The notes under the pieces: model-generated
Database searches by the model: none
Seen by the model: only the letters and a program-made list of their open reading frames with translations
What the model was told of the DNA's origin: nothing
Assembly (NCBI GenBank): GCA_963565915.1
Contig: OY751487.1
Location: 434,001 to 498,000 of the forward strand
Length of the DNA: 64,000 nucleotides
Source: Entoloma clypeatum
Lineage: Eukaryota; Basidiomycota; Agaricomycetes; Agaricales; Entolomataceae
Direction of reading: 5' to 3'
Position numbers and translations under genes: made by a program
Shown: positions 45,227 through 56,455 of the stretch, piece by piece
Layout of the letters: each line of letters opens with the position of its first letter
Position numbering within the stretch: position 1 is the stretch's first letter

Positions 45227-45913
45227 TCAGTCGTCTTCTCCCGATTTGTCCTCAGCTTGGGCCGCGTGAGCCTTTGCTTTGGTGTTAGAAGACAATTTCT
45301 TTGAGCAGTCGGAAGCCCGATGACCAACATTGCCACAAAACATGCATAAATTATTGTCAAATCGTTGTTGGCGTTCTTGGGGAGTTAATTTCCCATCTTT
45401 GCCAAGTTTGTTGGAGAGGGCGGATTTCGGAGAGGTGGATGACAATTTTTGTTGTTGTTGCGAGTTGGGTTTAGACAACGAGTTGTTATTGGAGGATGAT
45501 GAAGTGGGGGTCTGTTTCTTGTCAGATTTGTTGGATTTCGGAGTAGATTTGTTGGAGGAGCGCAATTTCTCATGTTGACATTCCCAGTAGCGGGCATCAA
45601 TGTTATGGGCCATTATCTTCAACTTGGCCAGAGTCTTAGGTTTGGGGTAGGTCCCTAAAACATCTTTGATACATTCCACTAAACCGGTGTAGTACCGATA
45701 TCGGAGTGCGCCATCATCCCACTGCGTGCGAGCAGAAAGACATTTGAAGTCCACATTGTAACGTAGGATCTTCTGATTGTCGCACATCCGAAGGTGATCC
45801 AGACTATCCTCTGCTTCTCCGGTTGGATGGATAGTTCTGAATTCGGATTGGAGGATGTGCACAAAGGCGGACCGATCATCCAACCAGACAGAGTTGTCGT
45901 TGGACTCTCCCAA
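45227..45913 (-). pseudogene. gypsy-B gag, 5'-truncated (228 aa)
   Basis: An open frame with the C-terminal half of a retrotransposon gag domain, a Ser/Asn/Gln-rich linker and a CCHC zinc knuckle (CMFCGNVGHRASDC), ending in an acidic tail. It lies just upstream of pol in its own orientation. Homology and frame give out near 45960, so the 5' LTR and gag N-terminus are missing. Confidence 0.85.
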
Positions 45914-45970
45914 GAGGGTGGGCTAAAACCATTCGAGCGCGGTTCCTCAGAGGTACTGTACAATTTCAAT

Positions 45971-46499
45971 CAATTTGTCAGTCACGTGTCACAGGGATCT
46001 GGAAAACACCGGAATGTCACGGTTGTCACGTTTCCCTGAGCCCAGTGACAAATTCGGCATGCAGGATTGCCAAAAATGGCACCAAAATGCAACCGAAATG
46101 ATGAAAAATCGGTCACTTTTGGGTCAATGTCATGGAAATTTTCACCCCCAACAAAACACCTGATCTTCCCACAACTTAAGCCAAATATGCCTTGTTGATC
46201 CAGTGCCTCAACAAGGCAAAACTGCCTTGAAAGCACTAAATGCCTGACACCAGCATTAAATCATTGCTTAATTCTGAGCCTCCAGTGTAACGAGTGGGAT
46301 TGGCATGGTCATCAGTTGGTCATTGGAGTTACCGTATTAGGCTGAGCACAGCCGCTTATGTAACAAAAGCCTTTTACCTCACACAACATTGTACAGCCGA
46401 TACCAGATTTCAGTCAAGCTTACCTTGTTCTGTGAGATTGAGGGCTTTTCATGTAACTCTTGTTACATTTTTTAAGCTTTCCTTAACTGCTATTACCTG
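45971..46499. other. Interval right of gypsy-B, nothing recognised
   Basis: No domain, repeat or hairpin density above background. It holds the truncation point of gypsy-B and the left approach to the hairpin array. Confidence 0.5.
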
Positions 46500-46949
46500 C
46501 CACAGGGGAACACCCCCATTGCTATCAGCTCTCTAGCTGCACCAACCCCATCTGGCCCAGAGGCTTCACTTTGAAGCCTCCTCTTTTGCTTAGTGCCTAG
46601 CTGTGTCACCTACACACAGCTTATGGCCTCTTTTGAGTTGTCTGGCCCCCAGGAGTTCACTCAGAGCTCCCTTTTTTGGGATGAGCTGGCACCTGTGCTG
46701 CCAGCTGGCATTTCCTTATATGGAAATGGCTCATTTCCAAGCCATTCTGTCATGTCGAACATGTCGAGAAGCCTCTCAAATGACTTGAGGTCCAGTTGTC
46801 ACCAACTGGAGACCTCGTCTACATATTCTGCAAGTACTACATTACATGTAGCAAAGTCTACTAGGGTGGACTTGACTGCCTCGTTGCAGTCAACACATGT
46901 TGAACCGAGAATTTGGTATTGAGATACCATTCGCAGAGTTGCGAAGGAG

Positions 46950-47258
46950 ATGCCGTGGCTGGACCACAGGCTAATCATGGATTTCGAGATGGAACTATGG
47001 TCCATCGTTCCGACGGTTATCAATAATGACCGCCTCAAGTGTATGAGCTATGAAGCTCATAGATTCACTCTCGCAAGTGTGAATGAGGTGTATGGTCATG
47101 ATACACTATGCAACGATAGAGAGTATATTGACCACTTCAAGTGGTCATTTGTCCATGAACTCGGTATGGAGTTGGACAGGTGCACAAAGCCATATGCACC
47201 TATAGAGGCTGATAAACCTCTAGCATATTACAAGGACCTCTATAGAGAAGTGGTCTGA
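46950..47258 (+). CDS. Open frame inside the hairpin array (102 aa), doubtful
   Basis: ATG at 46950. The product (LIMDFEMELWSIVPTVINND, FKWSFVHELGMELDR) looks protein-like but matches nothing I recognise. A TGA separates it from the next frame, which begins 20 nt later. It may be the remnant of a gene in which the hairpins arose, or chance. Confidence 0.25.
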   Translation: MPWLDHRLIMDFEMELWSIVPTVINNDRLKCMSYEAHRFTLASVNEVYGHDTLCNDREYIDHFKWSFVHELGMELDRCTKPYAPIEADKPLAYYKDLYREVV

Positions 47259-47279
47259 CATGTCGAGCATGTCTTTAAG

Positions 47280-48149
47280 ATGAAGAGGAAGGCTGCGAAG
47301 TCTTCCAAAACAAACACAAACATCCCAAAGGCTCATGAAGAACCTTCTAACATCCATGTGGAAAGTTCGCAACACGTTTATCATGTTGCACGTGGAGAAA
47401 TGGCTCATCATGAACCATCTGAACCTCTCAACAGTCGGAGAGGTGACTCAGAATATCACTCTGTTCAACAGAACGAAGATATGAAGACAGTTATATCTTC
47501 AAACGGAGAAGCCGCGCAACACCAAGATATTGTCGTGGAAAGAAACCATGAGGCTTATGAGCCTCATCAACTTCTGAACCACGGAGATGGTGTTGACCAC
47601 CACTCCAAAGTGGATCGTGAAGAAGTGAAGACTATTAAGTCTTCAATTGAAACTTCAATAAGTCCACAACATGTAGTCGATGGACTAGAATGGAAGACTT
47701 CTAAGCCTTCCAACTCTCTCAAAGAGTCTAAAGAACAGAACGGAAACATTTCCGTTAATATGAATCAAGGAACGGAGGTTAAAATAACCTCCTCCAGAGT
47801 CAATGAAGAGACTCCGGAAATCATTGCTGAATTGAAAACGGCGAAGGAAGACAACAGCAGTTGTCTCAAAATATGGAGTAAAGACTCCATAGGTCCCGTT
47901 TGCAAAAGAGACGTAGACAGTCTCGACGGAACACAAGTTCCGTCAACTTCAAAAGAAGGTCTTGAAATTCAAAGACCTTTATCAAAGGCAGATCAACTTC
48001 CTTCCTGGCGGTCGGAATGGGTTGTTAAATCCCCACCAACCCATAGAACACGGCCACCAACAATGGAAACAAGATTTCCGAGGGTACCCTTATCCTCAAC
48101 AGAAGAATCAGCACCACATCTGTGGTCCGAAAGACACCGTCAACTGTGA
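47280..48149 (+). CDS. Open frame inside the hairpin array (289 aa), doubtful
   Basis: ATG at 47280 to TGA 48147-48149. The product is very hydrophilic (Glu, Ser, Lys, His, Asn) with no domain. The DNA is packed with hairpins whose arms ignore codon phase. Length is notable for such DNA, yet codon choice gives no clear coding signal by eye. Confidence 0.25.
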   Translation: MKRKAAKSSKTNTNIPKAHEEPSNIHVESSQHVYHVARGEMAHHEPSEPLNSRRGDSEYHSVQQNEDMKTVISSNGEAAQHQDIVVERNHEAYEPHQLLNHGDGVDHHSKVDREEVKTIKSSIETSISPQHVVDGLEWKTSKPSNSLKESKEQNGNISVNMNQGTEVKITSSRVNEETPEIIAELKTAKEDNSSCLKIWSKDSIGPVCKRDVDSLDGTQVPSTSKEGLEIQRPLSKADQLPSWRSEWVVKSPPTHRTRPPTMETRFPRVPLSSTEESAPHLWSERHRQL

Positions 48150-51100
48150 ATGCATGGCAAGAGCCCAAAATGGGCTGGAAGTTCTCTGAACTTCCAAAGT
48201 TCACAAAAACCAAATTGTCACCCACATGAAAATCATAGCCGAGAGGGTTCTAATAACCCTCAAGATGAAAAGATCTCATTGCCCAGAAATGATGGGTCAA
48301 ATAGACCACATTGGACTGCAAGTAACAAACAAACAACAGGTTTGTTATCGATGACAACAAGATTGTCGAAATAAATGCAAACATCTGGGTCAACATAACC
48401 CAGGCAAGAATGATATTCGACAGCGAAATATTCACCGTCAAAGAGACGATGAGAAAGAGAGACAGAGTACAGAAGACTCTGTCACAGTAGAGAAGAAGAG
48501 ACGGCGACGAAAACATCGCCATCAACGTTGCAAGAGTAGTGAAAGTCGACAACATGTGTCAACTGACAACGAGAGCACAAAATTGTGCTCTAAGTGTAAT
48601 GACAAGATTGTTTGCTTCATAATGAAGCAGAGTGGTCAAGCCATGACCACTGGAGAACGAACTTGTGAAGTTCGTTTGGTGCTTCAAATAGTCGCACCTG
48701 AAAAACAGGATGTCCGCAAGTCGGAACATCAAAAGCACAAGAAACAGGACGAAAGGAATGTCATCCAAGAGAGTAGAAACTCTGCGGCAACATGTGCCAC
48801 AACAATGACAGAAAATGTCATTAAAGGTCAGAAAATAGACGACAAAGATGTCATCGGCAATAGAGAGGATCTGGCAGCTTTAGTAGCTGCCTCAGCAACA
48901 AATATAGTTGTCGCAAATGACGAAGTGGATGGCGTGAAAGTCGTCCATGGAAATAATATAATTACAGCACAAAGTGCTGAGATAGCAGCGACAAATGTCA
49001 CTGAAGTTGCAAAGAAAGACGACAAAGTTGTCATCTGCAATAAATCAACAATAGATGGCAAGGATGCCATCTGCGAAAGTTGAGAACCAGCAGCTACAGT
49101 AGCAGCTACAGCAACAACAATTGTTGTTGCAAGTGATGAAATGGATGATATAAGGATCATCCATAGAGAAATTAAAGTTGCGGCAATAGATGTCAAAACT
49201 GTAGCAACAAATGTCGCTAAGGTCATGAAAGTAGACAACAAAGTTATTGTCATCTGTGACGGTTTGTTGAAAGCTGTGGTAACAGAGACCACATTGGAAT
49301 CAAATCACGCCAAACATAAAGTTGGCAACAGGCAGCCCACTAAAAAAGTGGTCACCACGAAATGACAAGAGGAAGAACAAAAGTGTCCTCTGTAAAACCT
49401 GAGGTAACTATGGTTGCCTCAAGAGATCAAATCTTGCCAAGAATAAAGTTGGCGACATGCAGGGCACTGAAAAGTCCTGCCAAAGGAGACGAGGGAGGAC
49501 CACAAGTGTCCTCCATATAATTTGTAATGGATGGAGACTCATAGAGACCCATCTGACAGAATAGACGGACACCAAGTCTGTCATTCCCACATTCTGTGGA
49601 GGATAGAAATTGTCCTCCAAGACAATTGTAGTGTCTCAAAGACCTCAAACCCCCCCAATAATTTGTTTTGTTGTGAATGAGGCAAGAAGGGGGGAAAGTG
49701 GGGATTCCAAGAAACCTATGGAATATTTTGGAAGGGGGCAGAGGAGGGGACACCTTCCCTGACGAATAGGTGACAACGGCACCTATATCATACCACATAA
49801 TCCCACAACACGAGATTTTTCCCTTTCCAATTTATGGTCATAAAGGCTGTACTATGAAATAGTCGCAAAAAGACTATAGATGGCAATAGCGCCATCTACA
49901 ATACATGAGGAAGGTACCATGTACAGTACATGAGGAAGGTACCATGTACCTTCTGGCAATAAAATAGAAAGGACGGCGTGAAGTCGAAGAACCAACACTG
50001 TCGAAAGTAAAGTAGAAATGACAGTGTGTCGTTTATGATACAAAAATGACAATATGTTATTTAAGAAAATGAAGTTGACGATAACAATGTGTTGTCATCT
50101 CATATAGTACCAGTAACGAAGACTGGTATAGTTGTCATTCATGTGAATGACATGGGGATCAATGTGAACCCCAAAAATGAACTGACAATACAGTGAGCTA
50201 AGCTCGCCGAAGAAAGTATAGGTGGCAAAAGATCTTGCCAACAAAAATGCCTATAGTTCATTGAACTAAGAGTCGTGAACCACAACATGGGGATTATATG
50301 TCCCCATACAACATGTACATAGATGGCATATGAAGATACCATCATACAAAAGGCATGAAAGATGTTGCCAAAGAAAGATAGAAACGACAACATGTCATTT
50401 AGGATAGGTTCATGTGAACATGGGGATTCTCGCAAACCCCAGAAATGAACAAACGACATGGCGAGCTAAGCTTGTCAAAGATAATATACTTGGCGAAAGT
50501 TTCGCCAATGAAAAATGAACATATGTTGTCCGTTAAATGCAAAGTTGTGGACCACGACTTGGGGAATATAAGCCCCAATATAAAGATGGCATACACAGAT
50601 ACCATCATCTGGAAGAATAGAAAAGGTCATTGCAAACGACGAGGGATAACTTATCCCCAGAGGATGAGTGAGGGAAATTGCCTCACAGGAACCCTGATGT
50701 GCTTCGTCGTAGTATGAAGCAAGAAGGGGAGGAAATGGGAACATAGTTGTCCCATGAATCCACCCCAAAAACGGAACAAGCAGGTTTAAATAAACCTGCA
50801 CAGATAGAGATGACTGTGAAACATGAGAACCAGTGGGAACGAAAGGTGTCATTCCCACAATAGTCGTCAAACGACAGGTGGTACAACAGCACCACTTTGT
50901 AATATACAAGGTGTCAATACACCTTGCACATTTGAAGAAAATGTGCCACGAAACCATGATGAGAATGACCAAAGATGTGGTCGTCATCAACCATGGAGGA
51001 GTCAAGAGACCCTTGGTTATGATAGAATGGTTAACCAAATTGATTTGGTTAAATAGAGATATAGGACGACACCAGTCATTTTCAGTAACAATTACCGAAC

Positions 51101-51660
51101 AGCATGAAAATGCCACAGAGAGGTCAAGAAGGTTCAATAGAACCTCCGAAAGCTTCAGGCTCATCTGAGCCTGAGATGGTGATAAATACTGACACGAAGT
51201 CAGTACAAGAGAAAAGAACATTGGACAACAATGAATGTCGTCCAGAAAACGGACCTGGGGAATTCAAAAGGTCTCCCCAACAAAACTGGAGATGTAATAT
51301 CATCCAGTTTCCAAAACTACAACACATTTGGAAAAGAAAAAGTCGCGAAACATGACAGGGGGAAATGATTGTCCCCAACTGGCAAAAAGAGGGTCAACTC
51401 GGGACCCTTGAGATATGCTTCAAGAGTAGGAATGAAGCAAGAAGGGGAGGAAATGGGGTAGCAATTGCCCCAGCATCTCCCACTGATCTCGCGAACGACA
51501 CAAGATGTCATTCTAGTTGAAGAAATTGTGATTGAATTGACGGCGCCGATGGCACTGTCCATGTACTCTAATTGGGTACAAGGTATCCCGACATACTCAA
51601 CAAATACCAAGCAGGTACAAAGGAACCTGCATCGCGTCGCGTTGATACCTCAACAATCAG

Positions 51661-52550
51661 TAGTGTTCGAGGGTTCAGTTCGGTTCGGTTTTTTGCCTCC
51701 AAGAGGGATGGACCGAGACCGAGACCGGTCTTTTGATACCACAAAAACATAAAAAACCGGACCGGACCGTACAGGACCGGTCCATCACACCCACAGAGGG
51801 TGGACCGAACTGGTCTGCACCGGTCTGAACCGGTTTTGTATTATATATTGTGTCTAAATATATACACACTGTGTGTAATGTCAGTGGGCGTGAGTGGGAG
51901 GGTGTTGCGCGCGAGTTGGAAGGCATTAGGCACAAAAGGGGGGGCTGTTGGGCATGGGTCGCGGCAGCTGGGCACAAGAGGGGGCTGTAGGGCTTGAAGG
52001 AAACATGTTGCGCGTGAAAGGGGGGCATTGGCGCAAGTTGGAGGGCGTTAGGCAGGAAGGAAGGGCGATGCACGCGAAGGGGGGGTGTTGCATGCGAGTT
52101 GGAGGTCGCCTTGACGCCGTTGGGCGCTAGAGGGAACCGTTCGAGGGCGTTGGGCGTGAGTCGTGGTCGTTGGGCGTGAGTGGACGCCGTTGGGCGTTAG
52201 AGGGAGCCGTTGGGCACAAGTGGACGCCGTTGGGCACAAGTGGATGCCGTTGGGCGCGAGTGGGAGGCCGTTGGGCATTAGAGGGAGCCATTGGGCACAA
52301 GTTGTGGTCGTTGGGCACGAGTGGACGCCGTTGGGCATTAGAGGGAGCTGTTGGGCACATTGGGCATGAGTGAACACCGTTGGGCATGAGTGGGAGGCAG
52401 TTGGGCATTAGAGGGGGCTGTTGGGCGCTATAGGGGGTCGTTGTGCACGAGGGGCGGGCATTGGGGGGGGGAAGTGGCTGGGTGGAGTGAAGGTGGGGGA
52501 TAAAAAAAGTGTGGGAACGTTGGGCTGGCTGTCGACTTATGTATGGTTCG
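51661..52550. mobile_element. Left part of a TIR element with a GTTGGGC minisatellite
   Basis: Starts TA-GTGTTCGAGGGTTCAG, matching inverted the end at about 56077-56093. ACCGGT-type words follow to about 51840, then a minisatellite. Sequence from about 52340 to 52550 recurs, slightly diverged, at about 54440-54653. The element stops abruptly at 52550, where gypsy-A pol begins after a TCG overlap. The missing right part (from ACTTTCGGC on) is found at 54654-56093. Confidence 0.6.
51880..52480. repeat. GTTGGGC minisatellite
   Basis: Degenerate 20-24 bp units of the form CCGTTGGGCAC(A/G)AGTGGA alternate with CGTTGGGC(A/G)TTAGAGGGAG. Open frames on both strands are by-products. A shorter run occurs at 54436-54545 and 63299-63408. 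Confidence 0.85.
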
Positions 52551-53123
52551 CGCAGCACTGACAAAGGCAAAAGACGACATGGCGCGATACTACAACTAGC
52601 ATTGGAGCACCACTCCGACATTCCGCCCGGGGGACAAGGTCTTTTTAGACTCATCAGACCTCAAAACCACCCGACCCACAAAAAAACTTGCACATCGGTA
52701 CGTAGGCCCTTTCCCAGTGGTCCGACCTGTCGGAACACATGCCTACAAACTTTGCCTTCCCCCTTCCATGTCCCGTGTTCACCCAGCCTTCCATGTCGTC
52801 AAACTTTCACTAGTTCCCGACGACCCTTTCCGATGCCAAGTCCGCTCCCCTCCACCTCCAACGGTAGTCGGAGAAGAATTGGAGTACAATGTTGAAAACC
52901 TCTTGGACAGCCGACTGCATTGAGGCAAGCTTCAATTCTTGGTCAAATGGAAGGGATATGGCTACGAAGAGAATTCCTGGGAAGCAGAAGACAATGTCCA
53001 CGCTCCGCGCCTAGTCTGCGACTTCTACCGATGTCATCTGGGAGCTCCGCGGCGGATCGCCGCCGCGATATTCGACTCATTTTGCCTGACACGTCGAGAC
53101 GCCGTGCCTTGAAGGGGGGGTGA
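52551..53123 (+). pseudogene. gypsy-A pol 3' end (left copy): integrase tail and chromodomain
   Basis: Encodes the end of integrase (FRPGDKVFLDSSDLKTTRPTKKLAHRY) and a chromodomain (LEYNVENLLDSRLH, stop, GKLQFLVKWKGYGYEENSWEAEDN). The stop at 52921-52923 is TGA where Arg/Lys is expected. A GAAGGGGGGG tract at 53111-53120 precedes the LTR. This is the tail of an otherwise deleted upstream element copy. Confidence 0.85.
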
Positions 53124-53556
53124 TGTAAGGGCAACCACTTTCACTTTTCACTTTTCCTTTCCTCTCTTCCTTTCCTTTCTATTCCACCATCTCTGACATC
53201 CTCCGATCGTATCCGCTGTCTCCAACATCTTATCTGCCTCTCCGCATCCGACGACTCCGCCCCCATCCGCTACTCCGCATGTCAGATCGCAGGTACTATC
53301 ATTCATCTTGTTTCCATTCATCCTTCATCGCTACTCCCGATCATTACTCATCATTCATGTGTCTCGTTTTATCTCTTATTTCATATCTCATTTTACTATT
53401 TATCTCGCTAGCTTGCAGGGGAATCCTTAGAACTTTCTCTTTGGATCTCCCTTGCAAGGTGTGTGTTGTATTACTTATTAGACTGCTCAATCTAAACTTC
53501 GGATCTCCCTTGCAAGTATCTGAGTTTGAGTCTTGGATCGTAAGGTCGCCCTTACA
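53124..53556 (+). repeat. gypsy-A LTR, left copy (433 bp)
   Basis: Perfect 9-bp terminal inverted repeat TGTAAGGGC/GCCCTTACA. TATTTAT at 53397-53403 lies about 32 bp before AGAACTTTCT (53429-53438), the inferred start of R. Identical by eye to 61987-62419. Confidence 0.9.
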
Positions 53557-53558
53557 GT

Positions 53559-53568
53559 AGAAAGTTCT
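53559..53568 (+). promoter_or_regulatory. Putative self-primer site of gypsy-A
   Basis: AGAAAGTTCT, 2 nt beyond the LTR, is the exact reverse complement of AGAACTTTCT at 53429-53438 inside the LTR. In Tf1/sushi chromoviruses the mRNA 5' end folds back onto such a site to prime reverse transcription. Confidence 0.55.
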
Positions 53569-53717
53569 CTTCTAATTGGACCGGGTCCGATTGCATCGTT
53601 GTCACGATTCCGCGCTTTGGAGCAGCTTCGTCCGCGTCTGACTCCGATACATCTCACACCCCTTCCAATTCTTCTAATTGCCTCTCCGTAACTGGTGATT
53701 CTGCTCCGCGCATAGTA

Positions 53718-54427
53718 ATGGATGACCTCAATCGCCTTGAACAGCTCGAGCACGAGTTCCAGGAACAACATCAAACTCTCGCTGATATCTCGACTCAACT
53801 TGACCAACTCCTCCTCGCCTTCAACGCAATTCCTGCCCCAGCTCCGCCACCTATCCCACCTGCTCCCGCACCCGCTATTATACCCGCTCCGCTTGCTCTG
53901 GCCAATCGGGGTGTGCGTCCAGCAAAACCTGCCAATCCGTCGGACTTCAATGGATCGTGTGCAAATGGCTGGACCTTTCTAAACTCCTGTGAATTGTTTA
54001 TGGTGGACTTCCGTGCAGTCTTTACAGCGGAGTTCACTCCAAAGAATGAGGAACAGGATGCGAGACTGATCCTCGAAGGAGAATCCTATTATCAAGGTCA
54101 ACGGGATGTCGAGACCTATATTGACGAGTTCAAAGACTACATTGACAAAGCAGGCTATCACGAGGATACCAACATCGTACTCAAATTCCACCATGGTCTC
54201 CGTTCCGACATTCAGAACGAGATTGCCACCCTGACCCACGGACTGCCTGCGGATGACAACCCCGATGAGTGGTACTCTGCAGCACGAGTCAATGACGACA
54301 ATAGGATTGCCAACAAAGCCTTCAAAGCCACTGCTCCGATCCGCACCTCCGCCTTCCGCAACGTTGTCGGACCAAGAGTACCTGGCACCTCAGTATTCCC
54401 TCGCCCCTACATTCCATTCACTCCGTG
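53718..54427 (+). pseudogene. gypsy-A gag N-terminal part (left copy)
   Basis: ATG at 53718. A coiled-coil start (MDDLNRLEQLEHEFQEQHQ), a Pro/Ala-rich stretch and the retrotransposon gag domain (FTAEFTPKNEEQDARLILEGESYYQGQRDVETYIDEFK written here only in part: YIDEFKDYIDKAGY, LKFHHGLRSDIQNEI). The segment between CELF and VDFRAVF seems shorter than usual for the family, a possible internal deletion. Coding homology ends near 54427 where minisatellite DNA starts; the gag C-terminus resumes at about 56115. Confidence 0.8.
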
Positions 54428-56095
54428 TACAGCTCCGCTTGGAGCTGTTGGGCACGTTGGGCGTGAGTGGGAGGCAGTTGGGCGTTAGAGGGGGCCGTTG
54501 GGCATTAGTCGACCCCGTTGGGCGCTATAGGGGGTCGTTGTGCACGAGGGGTGGGCATTGGGGGGGGGGGAAGTGGCTGGGTGGAGTGAAGGTGGGGGAT
54601 AAAAAAAGTGTGGGAACGTTGGGCTGGCTGTCGACTTATGTATGGTTCGACTTTCGGCAATTGCTGAGAGTGCTTGGCATCAATGCCGAGCAACGCGCGT
54701 CGTTGAAACTCGCGCCTTCAATGCCCAATCCGTGGCACTGTAAGTCCTAAAAATAGTTTGTAACTTATGTAGAGATACTTAGAAGCTAATAGTAAGCATA
54801 TAACCAGTTAAATATATGAGCTATGTAGGTAGAATTCTGAAATGATGCATCAAAACAATGGCACACTGTAAATCGTGATCAACAGGGCATCATCATGGGT
54901 TTTCTCAAACACAAAAACAACCTTTTCTTACTTCCTCCCTTCCACAACCACTGTAGTCTATATGTACTGTATATATACCATTGTAACATTGTATGTAAAT
55001 CTACTCAGACCATTCAAATCAAGCCCAAGGACTTAATAAGGTGAATAGAAGCAAAATAGGTCGAAAATTTGACCAAAAAATTTTGTTTCAGCTTTGGATT
55101 CTCCTCATTCAGGGGACCTCACAGCACATCTGTTTTTCAAATTTGGTGCATTCATTATGGAGATATAACACTTTTACTGAAATATGCACATTTCATCATT
55201 TCTATCTTATCTAGAGATCTAAAAATTATACAAGGTGTTTCAGAAGGTGAATACATATATATTGATGAGTTCTATCATGTTAAACTATTATTAGATCATG
55301 AGCACCACGTGCGCCTGCACGATGCATTTGCACATTGTTTACTGTTGTTTGGTGTAAAGCGTCGCATCGCTATATGCTCAAATCCGTGGCGAAAATTCAT
55401 GAAATAAATACATATTTATTAACATATGATACTCTGGTACATAATTGATATAGTCTGTAAGCTTACTTCCTCCTGTGTAGCCATATTAAGGAGAAATGCG
55501 ATGTTTTTTGAGTTTGTTTACATATATTTGACACATTTGATGCACACGTGTCACGCATCATCCAACGTTGAATCGACGCATCCACCCATTGCTTGCTCCG
55601 CAATGAGAGGCACACAGATATAACAAAAATAACACAGTAATAATAGTCAGATACAACAAAAATAACACTGTAATCATATGTTTTAGCTATGTTTTCACCA
55701 TGTTTCACTCAATTCTTAACCTTTGTGACTCTGAGCAAGAGTTTATATACAAGCTAGAAATGTATTCCACTCAGTTGTAGCTTCAAAACAAGCCTTAGAC
55801 CAATGAAATTGGACTATAAATATCTAGAATATTATGCAGATTACTGAAAAATCTCCAAAAATTGTAGAATATTAGGGGGGGGGTTGGAGGTATATCCCAA
55901 AGGGCAAAAAGACCAGTCTAGACCTGTTTAGACCGGTCTTTTTGCGGTCTAAGTCAAAAAAAAAATCTAGACTGAACTGCAGTCTAAATTTTCTAAAACG
56001 TATAGACCTTAGACCGCGGTTCAGTCCAACATGGTCTATTTTTCAGTTCAGTTTAGTCCAGTTCAGGTCTATGTAGACTGAACCTTCGAACACTG
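54428..56095. mobile_element. Right part of the TIR/minisatellite element inserted in gypsy-A gag
   Basis: Starts within the GTTGGGC minisatellite, continues through about 1.2 kb of AT-rich DNA without a credible gene (54660-55880), then ACCGGT-related words (55905-56060), and ends with CTGAACCTTCGAACACT, the inverted counterpart of the terminus at 51661. The left terminus is missing here. It separates the two halves of gag. Confidence 0.6.
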
Positions 56096-56112
56096 ACTTT
56101 AGTCATGAATGT

Positions 56113-56455
56113 CCCCTTTGCTTCGACGTTCGCTTCATGACAACGGAGGAGCAGGACGAGTTTGTGATGGAACAACTCATGGTCAAGGACGCAGCGGAAG
56201 GCAACTCCGTTCTGCCCACGGAGTCGGAGGAGTCGGAGGAAGGACAGGAGGATTTTCCTCCCCACAGCGAGTGAACAGTGCGCCCTCGTTGTCTGCTAAA
56301 AATCGTTATGCTGCCTTATTTATGGAACAATATGATCCTATACCCTCCATCTCTAAGCCTGCAAATGATCTGTTATGCTTAACAAACCGTTCCAAGGTTC
56401 GGGCAGAGTATGCAGGAAAGTGGAAAGGCGAAGAGCAAAGTGATTGCTAAATCTG
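56113..56455 (+). pseudogene. gypsy-A gag C-terminal remnant
   Basis: Encodes CPLCFDVRFMTTEEQDEFVMEQ..., an acidic tail ending at TGA (56272-56274), and beyond it, in another frame, SLSAKNRYAALFMEQYDPIPS, typical of the chromoviral gag-protease junction. It links gag at 53718 with protease at 58344 in a single element. Confidence 0.65.

Larger units (their letters stand above)
46500..51640. repeat. Hairpin array: dozens of different short inverted repeats over 5 kb
   Basis: Nearly every 20-40 bp contains an inverted pair with 5-10 bp arms and a 1-15 bp loop, and each pair has its own sequence. Checked examples: 46560-46580 (GAGGCTTCA), 46684-46706 (AGCTGGCA), 46872-46893 (TTGACTGC), 47042-47061 (TATGAGCT), 47872-47891 (TATGGAGT), 47925-47944 (GACGGAAC), 48614-48628, 48632-48650 and 48658-48674 in a row, 49111-49130 (perfect 20-bp palindrome), 50490-50508 (TTGGCGAA), 50781-50798 (CAGGTTT), 50907-50926 (CAAGGTGT), 51031-51052 (TTAACCAA), 51187-51205 (TACTGAC). 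Some are nested (46787-46816). About 30 have arms of at least 7 bp, against 3-4 expected by chance. No repeated consensus links them. Confidence 0.88.
52548..55137 (+). repeat. First copy of a long exact direct repeat
   Basis: Identical by eye to 61411-64000 (the window end), offset 8863 bp throughout. It includes the gypsy-A pol end, LTR, gag start, minisatellite and about 480 bp beyond. The repeat probably continues past the window. Confidence 0.93.

Noticed and set aside
46500..51640. CRISPR-like or tandem-repeat array
   Set aside because: The units share no consensus and spacing is irregular; only local self-complementarity recurs, and the genome is eukaryotic.
51880..52480. Proteins in the GTTGGGC minisatellite
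   Set aside because: Open frames on both strands come from the repeat unit lacking stops.
55069..55407. 112-aa ORF in the TIR element
   Set aside because: No ATG start, no domain, AT-rich DNA; chance frame.
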